From assembly GCA_963783045.1 (NCBI GenBank), contig CAWAMD010000005.1, positions 992,001 to 1,056,000 of the forward strand: a DNA stretch of 64,000 nucleotides, read 5' to 3'. The position numbers and the translations under genes are program-made. The notes below the pieces were generated by a model. That model saw only the letters and a program-made list of their open reading frames with translations, had not been told where the DNA came from and ran no database searches. This document shows positions 1 to 9,357 of the stretch, piece by piece (the first letter of the stretch is position 1; the number at the start of each line of letters is the position of its first letter). Source of the stretch: CAWAMD01 sp963783045 (lineage in GTDB: Bacteria > Actinomycetota > Nitriliruptoria > Nitriliruptorales > Nitriliruptoraceae).

Positions 1-2
1 CC

Positions 3-689
3 TTCCTGAAGGGCGGGGACTCGGTGCAGGCATCGACGACGCCGACCGAGCTGCAGACCGTCATCGACAAGCTGCAGCCGTTCCTCGACGCGATCGGCCC
101 GAACGACCTGGCCGCGATCATCGAGGCGCTCGGCGCCCAGCGCGGCGAGGGCGACAACGTCGCCCAGAACATCCAGCTCGGCCAGCAGCTCGCCGCCTTC
201 GGCGCCCGCACCGCCGACGCACAGCTCGCCCGGTTCAGCGCGCTGACCGACATCGCCAACACGCTGCAGACCGCGAACGCGGCCTTCAACCAGCTGAACA
301 AGCGCATCCCCGAGTGGGCGAGCTTCCTTCCGGACAAGGAGAAGCAGGTCGCTGCGAACCTCGACGCACTCGCCCGGTTCAGCGACGGCCTGTCGGGCTT
401 CCTCGACGTGGAGACGCCCGCCATCATCCATCTCGCCGAGACCGGCGACGTGATCGGCGGGGTCATCGAGAACCACATCGACCGGGTCGGGTACCTGCTC
501 AACGGCCTGTACCGCTACGGGTTCAAGCTGGGCCGCCACGGTGGGAACCTCGACGACGGCAGCGAGTTCGCCTACTTCCACATCTTCCTGAGCGGCGACG
601 ACCTGCAGGGCAACCTCTGTGAGCAGGCCGGTCCGCTCGCCCCCCTCCTGCCCGCCTGCGGCGGCCAGACCACGGGGGGTGGCCAGTGA
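3..689 (+). CDS. Mce-family protein, 3'-terminal part (MceA position), cut by window start
   Basis: The frame is already open at the first codon, so the start lies upstream; 228 residues are visible. The visible part is the helical, coiled-coil-rich C-terminal region that follows the MlaD domain in Mce proteins, ending in a Cys/Pro/Gly-rich tail. It is the first of six consecutive mce genes, so by position it corresponds to MceA. Such proteins form the periplasmic or cell-wall hexameric tunnel of Mce lipid/sterol importers. Its stop overlaps the next start (GTGA). The permease (YrbE/MlaE) genes that normally precede mceA would lie outside the window. The MlaD domain itself is not visible, so the family call rests on operon context and C-terminal style. 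Confidence 0.85.
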   Translation, partial: FLKGGDSVQASTTPTELQTVIDKLQPFLDAIGPNDLAAIIEALGAQRGEGDNVAQNIQLGQQLAAFGARTADAQLARFSALTDIANTLQTANAAFNQLNKRIPEWASFLPDKEKQVAANLDALARFSDGLSGFLDVETPAIIHLAETGDVIGGVIENHIDRVGYLLNGLYRYGFKLGRHGGNLDDGSEFAYFHIFLSGDDLQGNLCEQAGPLAPLLPACGGQTTGGGQ

Positions 690-1750
690 ATCAGTCGCAC
701 CCGCTTGCGAAGTTCCTCGTCTTCACGGTCATCGCCGCCCTGTTCGCGGCGTGGCTCGTGGCCACGATCGGCAACATCCACCCGTTCCGCGAGACGAAGG
801 CGTACACGGCCGAGTTCACCGACGTGTCCGGACTGCTCGTCAACGACGCGGTGAAGGTCTCCGGCGTGACCGTCGGCAAGGTCACGGGGCTGGAGGTCGA
901 GCCGGGCGGCACGGCGAAGGTGCACTTCGCCGTCCGCAAGGACGTCGCCGTCGGCACCCGATCCCAGGTGGAGGTCCGGTGGCGTGGCGTGCTCGGGCTT
1001 CGCTTCCTGTACGTGGTGCCGGCGGGATCGACCCCGGCCGAGCCCGGCTACGCGTTCCCGAACACCCAGACGCGCTCCCCCACCGACATCGGGCTGCTGC
1101 TCGAGCGGTTGACCCCCGTGATGCGGGGGCTCGACCCCAAGCAGACCAACCAGGTGGTCCAGGCGTTCGCGCAGGCGCTAAAGGGCCGGGAGCAGCAGGT
1201 CCGCGATCTGATCTCGCAGGGGGCCTCGCTGACCCAGGCCGTCGCCAGCCGGGACCAGGAGATCCGCAGTCTCCTCGGCAACGCCGCCACGCTCGTGAAC
1301 GCCTACGCGAAGCGGCAGCAGCAGATCCGCGACCTCATCGACAGCTTCTCCGAGGTGGCGACCACCGTGGCCAAGCGCAACGACACGCTCGTCGGTGCCG
1401 TCTCGTCGCTCGCCGACGTGCAGGCCCAGCTGCGTCGCATGCTGGAGGCCAACGACAAGAACCTGCGCGAGTCGCTCGACCAGCTCCAGACGATCTCGGC
1501 GGTCCTGGACAAGAACCACCAGAACCTGGAGGACCTCGTCACCTACAGCGGCACCGGCATCGTCGCCTACCACTCGTTCTCGCGCTGGGGTCAGTTCTTC
1601 AACATCCGGGCGCCCGGCACGTCGGTGGCCGGCAACACGGTGACGACCGAGCGGGGGGCCCATCTGCCCGAGGAGTCCTCGGGCGGCGGGTCCAACACGA
1701 GTATCGCCCCCTTCTTCAGCGACGCCGGGACCGGGCAGGGGGGCCGCTGA
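686..1750 (+). CDS. Mce-family protein (MceB position)
   Basis: 354 residues. An N-terminal signal-anchor helix (about residues 9-28) is followed by a MlaD/Mce domain (about 36-118, with the VKVSGVTVGKVTGLEV segment) and then a long helical region rich in Gln and Arg (about 140-300) typical of the needle-like Mce tunnel. The GTG start overlaps the stop of the preceding gene, and its own stop overlaps the next start, so translation is coupled. Role: one of six non-identical subunits of an Mce lipid transport channel spanning the periplasm. The B assignment is by gene order only. Confidence 0.9.
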   Translation: MNQSHPLAKFLVFTVIAALFAAWLVATIGNIHPFRETKAYTAEFTDVSGLLVNDAVKVSGVTVGKVTGLEVEPGGTAKVHFAVRKDVAVGTRSQVEVRWRGVLGLRFLYVVPAGSTPAEPGYAFPNTQTRSPTDIGLLLERLTPVMRGLDPKQTNQVVQAFAQALKGREQQVRDLISQGASLTQAVASRDQEIRSLLGNAATLVNAYAKRQQQIRDLIDSFSEVATTVAKRNDTLVGAVSSLADVQAQLRRMLEANDKNLRESLDQLQTISAVLDKNHQNLEDLVTYSGTGIVAYHSFSRWGQFFNIRAPGTSVAGNTVTTERGAHLPEESSGGGSNTSIAPFFSDAGTGQGGR

Positions 1751-2955
1751 TGCTGCACGAACGCAACCAGACGGTCATCGGCATCGTCGTGCTGCTGGTC
1801 ATCGCCCTCGGCACGGTCTTCGCCGTCGGCGCGTCGGGCGGGCTCCTCAAGAAGGGCACCCCGCTGCACGCCGCCTTCACGGACGCGGCGGGGCTCGAGT
1901 CGGGCAACTTCGTGTACGTCGCCGGCGTGCGGTCCGGTTCGGTCACCGGCGTCCACATGGACGGCGACCACGTGACCGTCGACTTCACGCTGCGGCCTGC
2001 GGGCATCCCGAACGACTCCACCGCCTCGATCATCCTGCAGAACACGCTGGGCAAGCGCGCACTGCGGATCAACCCGGGGAGCTCGGACAAGGGCTTCGCC
2101 AAGGACGACACGATCCCCGTGGAGCGCACCGACACGCCGGTCGACTTCCCCGAGCTCGGCAACGCGACGGTCGACGTGCTCAAGGGCAGCGACGTGAAGT
2201 CGCTCAACACGGTGACGGCCGCGCTCGCCGACATCACGCAGGGGATGCGCACCGACGTGGGCAACCTCATCGACGGGCTCAACACGGTCACCGACGCCGT
2301 CGCCGACCGCCGCGACGACCTGAAGACGATCATCAACCAGACGCAGACGCTCGTCGACGCCGCCGCCGACAAGGACCACGAGATCGTGCAGATCGTCGAC
2401 CAGTTCGGCTCCACCCTCGACCAGCTCGCGAAGCGCCGCGAGGACATCGCGCGGCTGCTCGACAACACCGCCGGCGCCACGAACACCGCGGCAGACCTGG
2501 TGTCGGACCGCCACCAGCAGCTCGACACGATCCTCAACGAGCTGCACGCCGACCTCGAGATCGCGGACCGTCACCAGGTCGACATCGCGAGCTTCATGGC
2601 CTACGCCGGCGTCTCCGTCAACGGGTTCGCGTCGATCCAGTACCAGGGCGGCGACGCGAAGATCGACAACCCCTCGTGGGGCAACGTCTTCGTCGACAAC
2701 CTCGGTCAGGCGGGCGTCGAGGCGCTCCTCGGCTGCAACGGCGCCCTCGACTCGCTGCTGACCCAGATGATCGGCCCCGACCCCAACTGCCCGCAGGGCC
2801 CCAAGGGATCGGGCAACCCCGCGGGCAACAGCGGCGGCGGCGGCAGCGCCAACGGCGCCGTGAACCCGGCGCCTGCCCCGCCGGGCGCGCGGCCCTACCG
2901 CTCCGTGGCGTCGCTGTTCACACCCGAGCCGACCGGTGAGGAGGTGGCCCGATGA
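1750..2955 (+). CDS. Mce-family protein (MceC position)
   Basis: 401 residues starting at the ATG that shares its A with the previous TGA. N-terminal transmembrane anchor (about residues 8-30), MlaD domain (about 37-118, with LESGNFVYVAGVRSGSVTGV), then a long helical/coiled-coil region with repeated DR/DD pairs. It ends in a low-complexity Gly/Ser/Pro tail (about 350-385), common in MceC-type proteins. A longer open frame in the same phase begins far upstream inside the previous gene; I rejected that start because the coupled ATG precedes a clean signal anchor. Subunit of the same Mce transporter. Confidence 0.9.
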   Translation: MLHERNQTVIGIVVLLVIALGTVFAVGASGGLLKKGTPLHAAFTDAAGLESGNFVYVAGVRSGSVTGVHMDGDHVTVDFTLRPAGIPNDSTASIILQNTLGKRALRINPGSSDKGFAKDDTIPVERTDTPVDFPELGNATVDVLKGSDVKSLNTVTAALADITQGMRTDVGNLIDGLNTVTDAVADRRDDLKTIINQTQTLVDAAADKDHEIVQIVDQFGSTLDQLAKRREDIARLLDNTAGATNTAADLVSDRHQQLDTILNELHADLEIADRHQVDIASFMAYAGVSVNGFASIQYQGGDAKIDNPSWGNVFVDNLGQAGVEALLGCNGALDSLLTQMIGPDPNCPQGPKGSGNPAGNSGGGGSANGAVNPAPAPPGARPYRSVASLFTPEPTGEEVAR

Positions 2956-4229
2956 GCCTCCCGATCTTGCACGGCCGCCGTCGCACGCGCCTGCTCGTCC
3001 TCGTCACCGTGCTCGCCCTGTTCGCCACCGGGTGCTCGCTGCTCGGCATCGGCGGGGACAGCTACACGGTGACCGCCGAGTTCTCCCGGACCTACAACCT
3101 GTTCCCGGGATCGCCGGTGCGGGTCATGGGGGTACAGGTCGGCAAGGTGACCGACATGCGCACCTCGCCCGACTCGACGACCGTGGCCGTCGACATGACC
3201 GTCCGCGGCGACACGACGCTGCCCGCCGACGCCCGTGCGGTGGTCATCCCCGCCGCGCTCCTCGGCGAGCGCTACGTCCAGCTCTACCCGCCGATGACCG
3301 GCGACGGTCCGGCCCTGAAGCCCGGAAGCACGATCCCGGTCGACCGGACCACGGTGCCGGCCGAGTTCGACGAGGTGCTGAACTCCCTGAACAACTTCGT
3401 GGGCAACCTCGACCCCAAGCAGGTCTCGCGCCTCGTCTCGAACGCGGCGAACGTCCTCGACGGCAAGGGCAAGAGCCTCGGGCAGGTCATCGACAACGCC
3501 CACCGTGCCATCCAGACACTGTCCGACAACGACACGCAGCTCGTCAGCCTGGCTTCGCGTCTGTCGGATCTCAACGAGGTGCTGGCCTCCCGCGACCAGA
3601 AGATCGGCAACCTGATCGAGGACTGGAACACCGTCGCCGCGTCGCTGGCCAACAACCGCGACGCCCTCGACGCCTCGTTGAAGGGCCTGGCGCGTCTCTC
3701 CGACCAGCTCGCGAGCCTGCTGCAGGATCACCGCCAGCCGCTCCAGCAGGACATCGCCACCCTGACCCGCATCGGCCAGACCGCGAACCGGAACGTGGAC
3801 CAGATCTCCGAGCTGATCCTCGGCTCGGCCGAGCTGTTCCGTGGTGCCGACCGGGTGATCGACCGCGAGCACAACTGGCTGCCGCTCGTCAACCACGCCG
3901 GGCCGCTGTCGGGTGCGATCGCCGACTCGGTCGCCAACCGCCTGGTCGGCGTGTGTCTGCGCCTCGGCGTCGGCGAGGACGCGTGCAACCGCATCACCCA
4001 GGAGGGCATGATCCCGAAGGATGTCTGCCTCCCACCGCTGGTCCCGTGCCCGGACGGTGGCGGGACGAGCGCCGGCGACGCGATCCGCGACGCGGTGAAG
4101 AAGATCCCGGAGCTCGGTGACGCCATCCGCAACCAGGGCGGCACCGGCGGGTCGTCCGGCGGCGACGGAGGACTCGGCGGACTGACCGGAGACGTCGGGG
4201 GCGCCCTGACCGGACAGGGAGGCGGCTGA
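2952..4229 (+). CDS. Mce-family lipoprotein (MceD position)
   Basis: 425 residues. A lipoprotein signal peptide ends in the lipobox LFATGC, so the mature protein should begin at a lipidated Cys near residue 28. The MlaD domain follows (about 37-115, with GSPVRVMGVQVGKVTDM), then the helical tunnel region and a glycine-rich tail (about 385-425). ATG overlaps the previous stop (ATGA). In the mycobacterial operons I know, the lipoprotein is the fifth Mce subunit (MceE); here both the fourth and fifth carry lipoboxes. Confidence 0.9.
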   Translation: MSLPILHGRRRTRLLVLVTVLALFATGCSLLGIGGDSYTVTAEFSRTYNLFPGSPVRVMGVQVGKVTDMRTSPDSTTVAVDMTVRGDTTLPADARAVVIPAALLGERYVQLYPPMTGDGPALKPGSTIPVDRTTVPAEFDEVLNSLNNFVGNLDPKQVSRLVSNAANVLDGKGKSLGQVIDNAHRAIQTLSDNDTQLVSLASRLSDLNEVLASRDQKIGNLIEDWNTVAASLANNRDALDASLKGLARLSDQLASLLQDHRQPLQQDIATLTRIGQTANRNVDQISELILGSAELFRGADRVIDREHNWLPLVNHAGPLSGAIADSVANRLVGVCLRLGVGEDACNRITQEGMIPKDVCLPPLVPCPDGGGTSAGDAIRDAVKKIPELGDAIRNQGGTGGSSGGDGGLGGLTGDVGGALTGQGGG

Positions 4230-5305
4230 TGCGACGACTTCGCACCCACCTTCCCCTGCTCGCCTTCCTCGGCGTCCTGGCGCTGGTCGGCAGCGGCTGC
4301 TCGCTGTTCGGCGGCAACAACCGGATCACGGTGAGCGCCACCTTCGACGACGTCGGCGACCTCGTGTCGCAGGCCGCCGTCCAGGCCGGCAACGTCGCCA
4401 TCGGCGAGGTCACGTCCATCAAGCTCGACGACCAGCAGAGGGCCCTCGTCACGATGAGCGTCAAGCGGGGTACCGGCCTGCCCCACAACACGAAGGCGGT
4501 CCTGACCAAGACCTCCCTGCTCGGGGAGCGCTACGTCGACCTCCGTCCCGCGGACAAGCCGACGGGACAGCTCGAGGACGGCGAGCACCTGACCGACACG
4601 AAGCTCATCAGCGACTTCGAGGACCTCGTCGCGAGCGGCAACGATGTCGTCGCCTACGTGGCCGCCACCCAGGTCCAGGCGATGGTGGAAACCGGCGCGC
4701 GGGCCTTCGGCGGCCGAGGCAGCCTGCTCGGGGAGTTCCTCGACCAGGTCGACGGCTTCGTCGGCAAGGTCGACAACGGCAAGAAGACCGTCGTGGACCT
4801 CATCGACGCGCTCGACTCGTGGACGAAGGGACTCGCACCGGCGGCCGAGACCGATGCCGCCGCGCTCGAGACCCTGAACCGCGCGTCCCAGGCCCTCCAG
4901 CGCCAGGACGACCGCCTGCTCGACACGCTCGCCCAGGTGCGCCACCTCGCCGACGACGGCACGAACCTGCTCGCCCAGACCCAGCAGGAGACGGACAACT
5001 TCATCCGCCGACTGCGTGAGGTGCTGCAGCAGGTCAACCGGATCGACGGGGCCCTGCAGGGCTTCCTCACCTGGTGGCCGCGTCACAACCTGCACGTGCC
5101 GACCGGCTCGGTCGGCGAGCACGCCCAGGTGTGGCTCGACTTCATCGTCTGCGGTGTGAACGACACGCCCGGATCGGCGACCCGCGCCTGCAACCCGCCC
5201 ACCCCGGACAAGCCGAACGAGCCGCCACCGTCCGCCCGCGACAACCCGTGTAACGAGTCCCACAAGAACTGTCCGGGCTACAAGGGGAAGGTGCGACCCG
5301 AATGA
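4229..5305 (+). CDS. Mce-family lipoprotein (MceE position)
   Basis: 358 residues. The signal peptide ends with the lipobox LVGSGC, giving a lipidated Cys near residue 24. The MlaD domain (about 32-110) and helical region follow. The C-terminus is Pro/Asn/Cys-rich with four cysteines in the last 70 residues, which may form disulfides. The start shares one base with the preceding stop (TGATG). Position and lipobox match MceE/LprK-type subunits, which are needed for the Mce tunnel. Second consecutive lipoprotein in this operon. Confidence 0.9.
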   Translation: MRRLRTHLPLLAFLGVLALVGSGCSLFGGNNRITVSATFDDVGDLVSQAAVQAGNVAIGEVTSIKLDDQQRALVTMSVKRGTGLPHNTKAVLTKTSLLGERYVDLRPADKPTGQLEDGEHLTDTKLISDFEDLVASGNDVVAYVAATQVQAMVETGARAFGGRGSLLGEFLDQVDGFVGKVDNGKKTVVDLIDALDSWTKGLAPAAETDAAALETLNRASQALQRQDDRLLDTLAQVRHLADDGTNLLAQTQQETDNFIRRLREVLQQVNRIDGALQGFLTWWPRHNLHVPTGSVGEHAQVWLDFIVCGVNDTPGSATRACNPPTPDKPNEPPPSARDNPCNESHKNCPGYKGKVRPE

Positions 5306-6843
5306 GAGGTGTCCCGTCCCGTGTCGCCGCCAACGTCATCTGGGTGGCGCTCGTCGCCGCTGCCCTGGTGATCGGTGCGCTGCTGACCTACGCCAGCGGC
5401 GTCGTCTTCTCCAACACCTACCCGGTGAGCGTGACCATGCCCGCCTCCGGCGGGATCCTGCCCGGCATGCAGGCCACATTGCAGGGCCGTCCGGTGGGAA
5501 TCATCAGCAAGGCCGACATCGTCAAGGACGGTGTCGTCGTCACCATCGCCATCGACGGCGACAAGCAGGTCCCGGTGCACTCGAAGGTGCGGGTGCTGCG
5601 CCGCTCCCCCATCGGTGAGCAGGCCCTGGACTTCGAGCCCGACAGTGCCCCGTGGCAGCCCGCCGACCACGGCGCCACCATCCAGCCGAGCGCCGTGGAG
5701 CTGCCCGCCGAGATCCCGTTCCTGCTGCGCAACTCGAAGAAGCTCTTCGAGGCCATCAACCTCGACGACCTCGGCACGGTCGTGCACGAGGCCGCGCTGG
5801 CCGTCGGCGGCCGCGGTCAAGAGCTGCGCGAGCTGACCGAGGACAGCCTGAAGCTGCAGCGCACCCTCGTGCAGGGCATCCCCCAGTTCCAGCGGCTCAT
5901 CGACACCAGCAAGCCGGTGCTCGACATGCTCCAGGCCCACGACGACGCGCTCGCCTCCAGCTTCGTGCACCTGCAGAAGGCCGGCGAGGTCCTCGCCGAC
6001 GACCGGTCCACGCTCGATCATCTCGTGGACACCGGCACCACCACCCTCGACGAGGCGGACACGCTGATCCGCAACGTCCGCGCCAACCTGTCGTGTGCCA
6101 TCGCGGACCTGCAGTCCGTCAACGACATGGTGCTCGGCCCCTCGACCATGACCGGCGCCAACGCGGGTCGCTACGGCAGCAAGCTCGACGAGGTGCGGAT
6201 GGCGCTGGAGAAGGCGCCCGGCTTCTTCCACGGCTACGACATCATCACGCCGTTCGACCAGCGGACGGGCGTGGTCTGGAACCGCGTGCTGATGAAGTCG
6301 AACCAGGGCGGCGGCCAGGAGTACGCCAAGAAGACGCCGACCCCGGCCGTGAAGCCCGGCGCTGCCTGCAACCCCGAGGCCTTCGGCGTCGGCGTCCAGG
6401 CGGTCCGCCAGACGAACCCGAAGCCGCAGCCCCCGCAGGTCGACTCGCCCGGCTTCGACTACGCGAAAACGGTCGACGGGGGTGCACCCAGTGCCGGTGC
6501 CGACGGACAGGCCAACAGCGACCTCGACAAGGACGCCGACGACCAGGCCGCCGGCCAGGCGTCGACCCAGAGTCAGGACGAGGCGAACGGTCAGGCGGCC
6601 GGCCCTCTCGCCGCGCCGGCTCGCCCCGCGTCCGGGGACACGCCGCTGACGCTGCCCGCCTCCTCCCCCGCCCACGACACCGGCACGGTGGACACGACGC
6701 GGCCCGCCGATGCGTCGTCGCGCCCCGTCGCCCTGCACGCCACCCGCGCCGGTGTCGACGACCACGACCAGCAGGCGCCCTTCCTCGCAGTCGTCCCGCT
6801 CGCCCTCGGCGGGGCGGCCCTGATGCGCCGTCGCCGGAGGTGA
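5302..6843 (+). CDS. Mce-family protein with C-terminal membrane segment (MceF position)
   Basis: 513 residues. N-terminal anchor (about residues 12-36), MlaD domain (about 40-120, with GILPGMQATLQGRPVGII), a helical region to about residue 330, then a roughly 130-residue disordered Ala/Asp/Gln/Pro-rich linker. Unusually, the protein ends in a hydrophobic stretch (FLAVVPLALGGAALM) followed by five arginines, like a second membrane anchor. MceF is the last subunit of the Mce channel and is often the longest, with a variable tail. ATGA overlap with the preceding gene. Confidence 0.88.
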   Translation: MRGVPSRVAANVIWVALVAAALVIGALLTYASGVVFSNTYPVSVTMPASGGILPGMQATLQGRPVGIISKADIVKDGVVVTIAIDGDKQVPVHSKVRVLRRSPIGEQALDFEPDSAPWQPADHGATIQPSAVELPAEIPFLLRNSKKLFEAINLDDLGTVVHEAALAVGGRGQELRELTEDSLKLQRTLVQGIPQFQRLIDTSKPVLDMLQAHDDALASSFVHLQKAGEVLADDRSTLDHLVDTGTTTLDEADTLIRNVRANLSCAIADLQSVNDMVLGPSTMTGANAGRYGSKLDEVRMALEKAPGFFHGYDIITPFDQRTGVVWNRVLMKSNQGGGQEYAKKTPTPAVKPGAACNPEAFGVGVQAVRQTNPKPQPPQVDSPGFDYAKTVDGGAPSAGADGQANSDLDKDADDQAAGQASTQSQDEANGQAAGPLAAPARPASGDTPLTLPASSPAHDTGTVDTTRPADASSRPVALHATRAGVDDHDQQAPFLAVVPLALGGAALMRRRRR

Positions 6844-6847
6844 CCCC

Positions 6848-7594
6848 ATGACTCCCCCGTCCGACACCACGCAGGACGACCCCACGGACCAGCACGTGAC
6901 CGGCGACACCGGCCAGGAGCCGGACACCCTCACGGACGCCGGCGCGTCCCCTGCCGAGCCCGCCGCCGACGAGGACGGCGAGGACGGCTCGTCCGGTGAA
7001 CGCCGCGGACGGCTGGCCCGGCTTCCCGGCTGGCTGCCCTGGGCGATCGCACTCGTCGCGATCGGCGTGGCGGCCTTCACGACCACGCAGTGGCTGTCGC
7101 TGCGCGGTCAGGACCAGGCACAGGCGCACGTGGAGCAGGTCACGTCGGACTTCGTGCACGCGCTCACCAACTGGGACGCCACCCAGGGGATCGACACCGC
7201 CCGGAAGAGCATCGAGTCGTTCGGGACGGGACAGTTCCTCGACGAGGCGAACCAGATCTTCGGCGGCGACCTCGGTGCACAGCTCGAGGCGCTGAAGGCG
7301 ACCAGCGAGGGCGAGGTGCAGGACGTCTTCGTCCAGCGTCTCCAGGGCGACCAGGCCGTCACGTTCGCCGTGGTGAAGCAGGTGATCCACACCCAGCTCG
7401 ACGAGGGCGGCCAGACGACGTTCCACTCGGCCCGCGTGGAGCTGACCAGGGTCGACGGCGTCTGGAAGGTCGCGAACGTCGAGCTGCTGAGCCCCACCCT
7501 CGACGCCAACGCCGCCCTGTCGCCCTCCGGGACCTCGTCGCCTGCGCCCGGCGACACGCCGAGCCCGGCCCCCAGCCCCGCCAGCGGAGGTTGA
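6848..7594 (+). CDS. Mce-associated membrane protein
   Basis: 248 residues. An acidic, disordered cytoplasmic N-terminus (about 1-50), a basic patch, one transmembrane helix (about 59-82) and an extracytoplasmic alpha+beta domain (about 90-220) in which KVANVELLSPT resembles the last strand of NTF2-like Mas domains, then a Pro/Ser tail. This topology and the position directly after mceF are typical of Mce-associated (Mas) proteins, which in mycobacteria stabilise the Mce complex. Four bases separate it from the previous stop. Confidence 0.82.
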   Translation: MTPPSDTTQDDPTDQHVTGDTGQEPDTLTDAGASPAEPAADEDGEDGSSGERRGRLARLPGWLPWAIALVAIGVAAFTTTQWLSLRGQDQAQAHVEQVTSDFVHALTNWDATQGIDTARKSIESFGTGQFLDEANQIFGGDLGAQLEALKATSEGEVQDVFVQRLQGDQAVTFAVVKQVIHTQLDEGGQTTFHSARVELTRVDGVWKVANVELLSPTLDANAALSPSGTSSPAPGDTPSPAPSPASGG

Positions 7595-7596
7595 TC

Positions 7597-8436
7597 GTGA
7601 CCGGACAGCCCATCTACACCGAGGTCATCGTCGGAACCGACGGTTCCGGCACGGCCACGCGCGCGGTGAAGGCCGCGATCGCGATGTCGGCGACCCTCGG
7701 GGTCCGGCTCACCGTCGTCACCGCCTGGTACCGACCGGACCAGCCGCCACCGTCGGAGGCGAGCAAGTACCCCGGCGGGTCGGTCGGCGGCCACGAGGCG
7801 CAGTGGGCGAACGAGACCGTGTCGGAGGCGGCCGGGCTGGCGCGAAGCGCCGGGATCGACGACGTGCAGGTGATGACCCCGTCGGGCAACGCCGCCGACA
7901 CGTTGGTCCGGCTCGCGGACGAGCACCCCGGGGCGCTGATCGTCGTGGGGACCCGCGGCCTCGACCGCGTCGGCGAGCGGCTGGTGGGCAACATCCCCCA
8001 CCAGCTGACCCACCACAGCCTCGGTGACCTCCTGCTCGTCACGGACGCTGACCACGAGGGGCCCCACGACTGGCAGACCGTCGGGCTCGCCACCGACGGG
8101 TCGCCCACCGCATCCCTCGCCTGCGAGCACGGCTACGGCCTGGCCATGGCGCTCGAGGCGTCCCCGACCCTCCTGACGGTCGCCAAGGACGAGTCCTCGG
8201 GCCAGACCATGCTCGATCAGGCGGTCAAACAGTTCGAAGACACCGGTAACCTCGCGACGCGGGTGTTCGTTGGGAAGGACGTGTCGCGCACGTTGGTCGA
8301 CGCGGGAGCCGAGTTCGACCTGCTGGTCATCGGAAACAAGGGGATGAGCGGCCCCTCCCGGCTCCTCGGTTCGGTGTCCAACCGCGTGACCCACGAGGTG
8401 CCGACCGACCTGCTGCTGGTCAACACGACGAGGTGA
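7597..8436 (+). CDS. Universal stress protein, tandem UspA domains
   Basis: 279 residues from GTG, two bases after the previous stop and preceded by GCGGAGG. Two Usp domains are visible: residues about 1-143 (strand VIVGTDGSG, nucleotide loop GTRGLDRVGERLVGN) and about 150-279 (VGLATDGSP, loop GNKGMSGPSRLLGS). The second loop is close to the G-x2-G-x9-G-S/T ATP-binding pattern; in the first, the final Ser/Thr is Asn. Usp proteins are cytoplasmic stress and nucleotide-binding proteins. Its place between the Mas protein and the Mce ATPase is uncommon and suggests a role tied to transporter energetics, but that is inference. Confidence 0.9.
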   Translation: MTGQPIYTEVIVGTDGSGTATRAVKAAIAMSATLGVRLTVVTAWYRPDQPPPSEASKYPGGSVGGHEAQWANETVSEAAGLARSAGIDDVQVMTPSGNAADTLVRLADEHPGALIVVGTRGLDRVGERLVGNIPHQLTHHSLGDLLLVTDADHEGPHDWQTVGLATDGSPTASLACEHGYGLAMALEASPTLLTVAKDESSGQTMLDQAVKQFEDTGNLATRVFVGKDVSRTLVDAGAEFDLLVIGNKGMSGPSRLLGSVSNRVTHEVPTDLLLVNTTR

Positions 8437-8442
8437 GTGCTC

Positions 8443-9357
8443 ATGCCCGTTTCCTATGTCGAGAACTTCCAGCCCGAAGGTGCGGGCATCGGCTTCGGCG
8501 GCAACAAGCTGCACGACCCGCCGGACGACTACGACAAGACCCAGGACCCGGTCTACCCGGGGAACACGGTCATCGAGGACGCCGCCATCAGCGTCCGCAA
8601 CCTGACGAAGTCCTTCGGGTCGCACACCGTTCTCGAGGACATCTCGATCGACTTCCCGAAGGGCAGGATCACCACGGTCATCGGCCCCTCCGGTACCGGC
8701 AAGTCGGTGTTCCTGCGCAACCTCATCGGGCTGCTGACCCCCGACCACGGCGAGGTGTGGGTCGGTGACGACAACATCCCCACCCTGGGACGCAAGGAGC
8801 TGCTCGAGGTCCGCAAGAAGTTCGGCGTCCTGTTCCAGGACGGCGCCCTGTTCGGCTCCATGACCGTGTACGACAACACGGCCTTCCCGCTCCGTGAGCA
8901 CACGGACAAGAAGGAGAAGGAGATCCGCGAGATCGTCATGGAGAAGCTCGAGCTCGTGGGGCTCGAGGGCGCGTCGGACAACATGCCGGACGAGATCTCC
9001 GGCGGTATGCGCAAGCGTGCCGGGCTCGCCCGCGCACTCGTGATGGAGCCCGAGATCCTGCTCTTCGACGAGCCGGACTCGGGGCTCGACCCGGTGCGCA
9101 CGGCCTATCTGAACGACCTCGCCCGGGACATCGTGTCCGAGTCCGACACGACCATCGTGATCGTGACCCACCACATCCCCTCGGCGCAGCAGGTCGCCGA
9201 CTACGTCGGACTGCTGTTCCGCCGCAACCTCGTCGCCTTCGGCACCGTCGACGACATGTTCAACAGCTGGTACGCGCCGTGCCAGCAGTTCCTGCACGGA
9301 ATCACCGACGGCCCGATCGGGATGTCCGAGGAGCGCGACCGACCCGAGCTCCTCTGA
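8443..9357 (+). CDS. MceG/MlaF-type ABC transporter ATPase
   Basis: 304 residues. After a roughly 45-residue N-terminal extension come Walker A GPSGTGKS (81-88), Q-loop LFQDGALFGSMTV, signature ISGGMRKR and Walker B EILLFDEPDSGLDP, then a His-loop (VTHHI). The SMTV and SGGMRKRAGLARAL segments are typical of MlaF/MceG ATPases that power MCE-domain lipid transporters. I chose ATG 8443; GTG at 8437 directly after the upstream stop is an alternative. The C-terminal extension after the nucleotide-binding domain fits MceG. In mycobacteria mceG is unlinked to the mce loci; here it ends the operon. Confidence 0.92.
   Translation: MPVSYVENFQPEGAGIGFGGNKLHDPPDDYDKTQDPVYPGNTVIEDAAISVRNLTKSFGSHTVLEDISIDFPKGRITTVIGPSGTGKSVFLRNLIGLLTPDHGEVWVGDDNIPTLGRKELLEVRKKFGVLFQDGALFGSMTVYDNTAFPLREHTDKKEKEIREIVMEKLELVGLEGASDNMPDEISGGMRKRAGLARALVMEPEILLFDEPDSGLDPVRTAYLNDLARDIVSESDTTIVIVTHHIPSAQQVADYVGLLFRRNLVAFGTVDDMFNSWYAPCQQFLHGITDGPIGMSEERDRPELL

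Noticed and set aside
619..1749. Upstream extension of the third mce gene in the same phase
   Set aside because: It lies wholly within the preceding mce gene and encodes Arg/Pro-rich shadow sequence; the coupled ATG at 1750 precedes a proper signal anchor.
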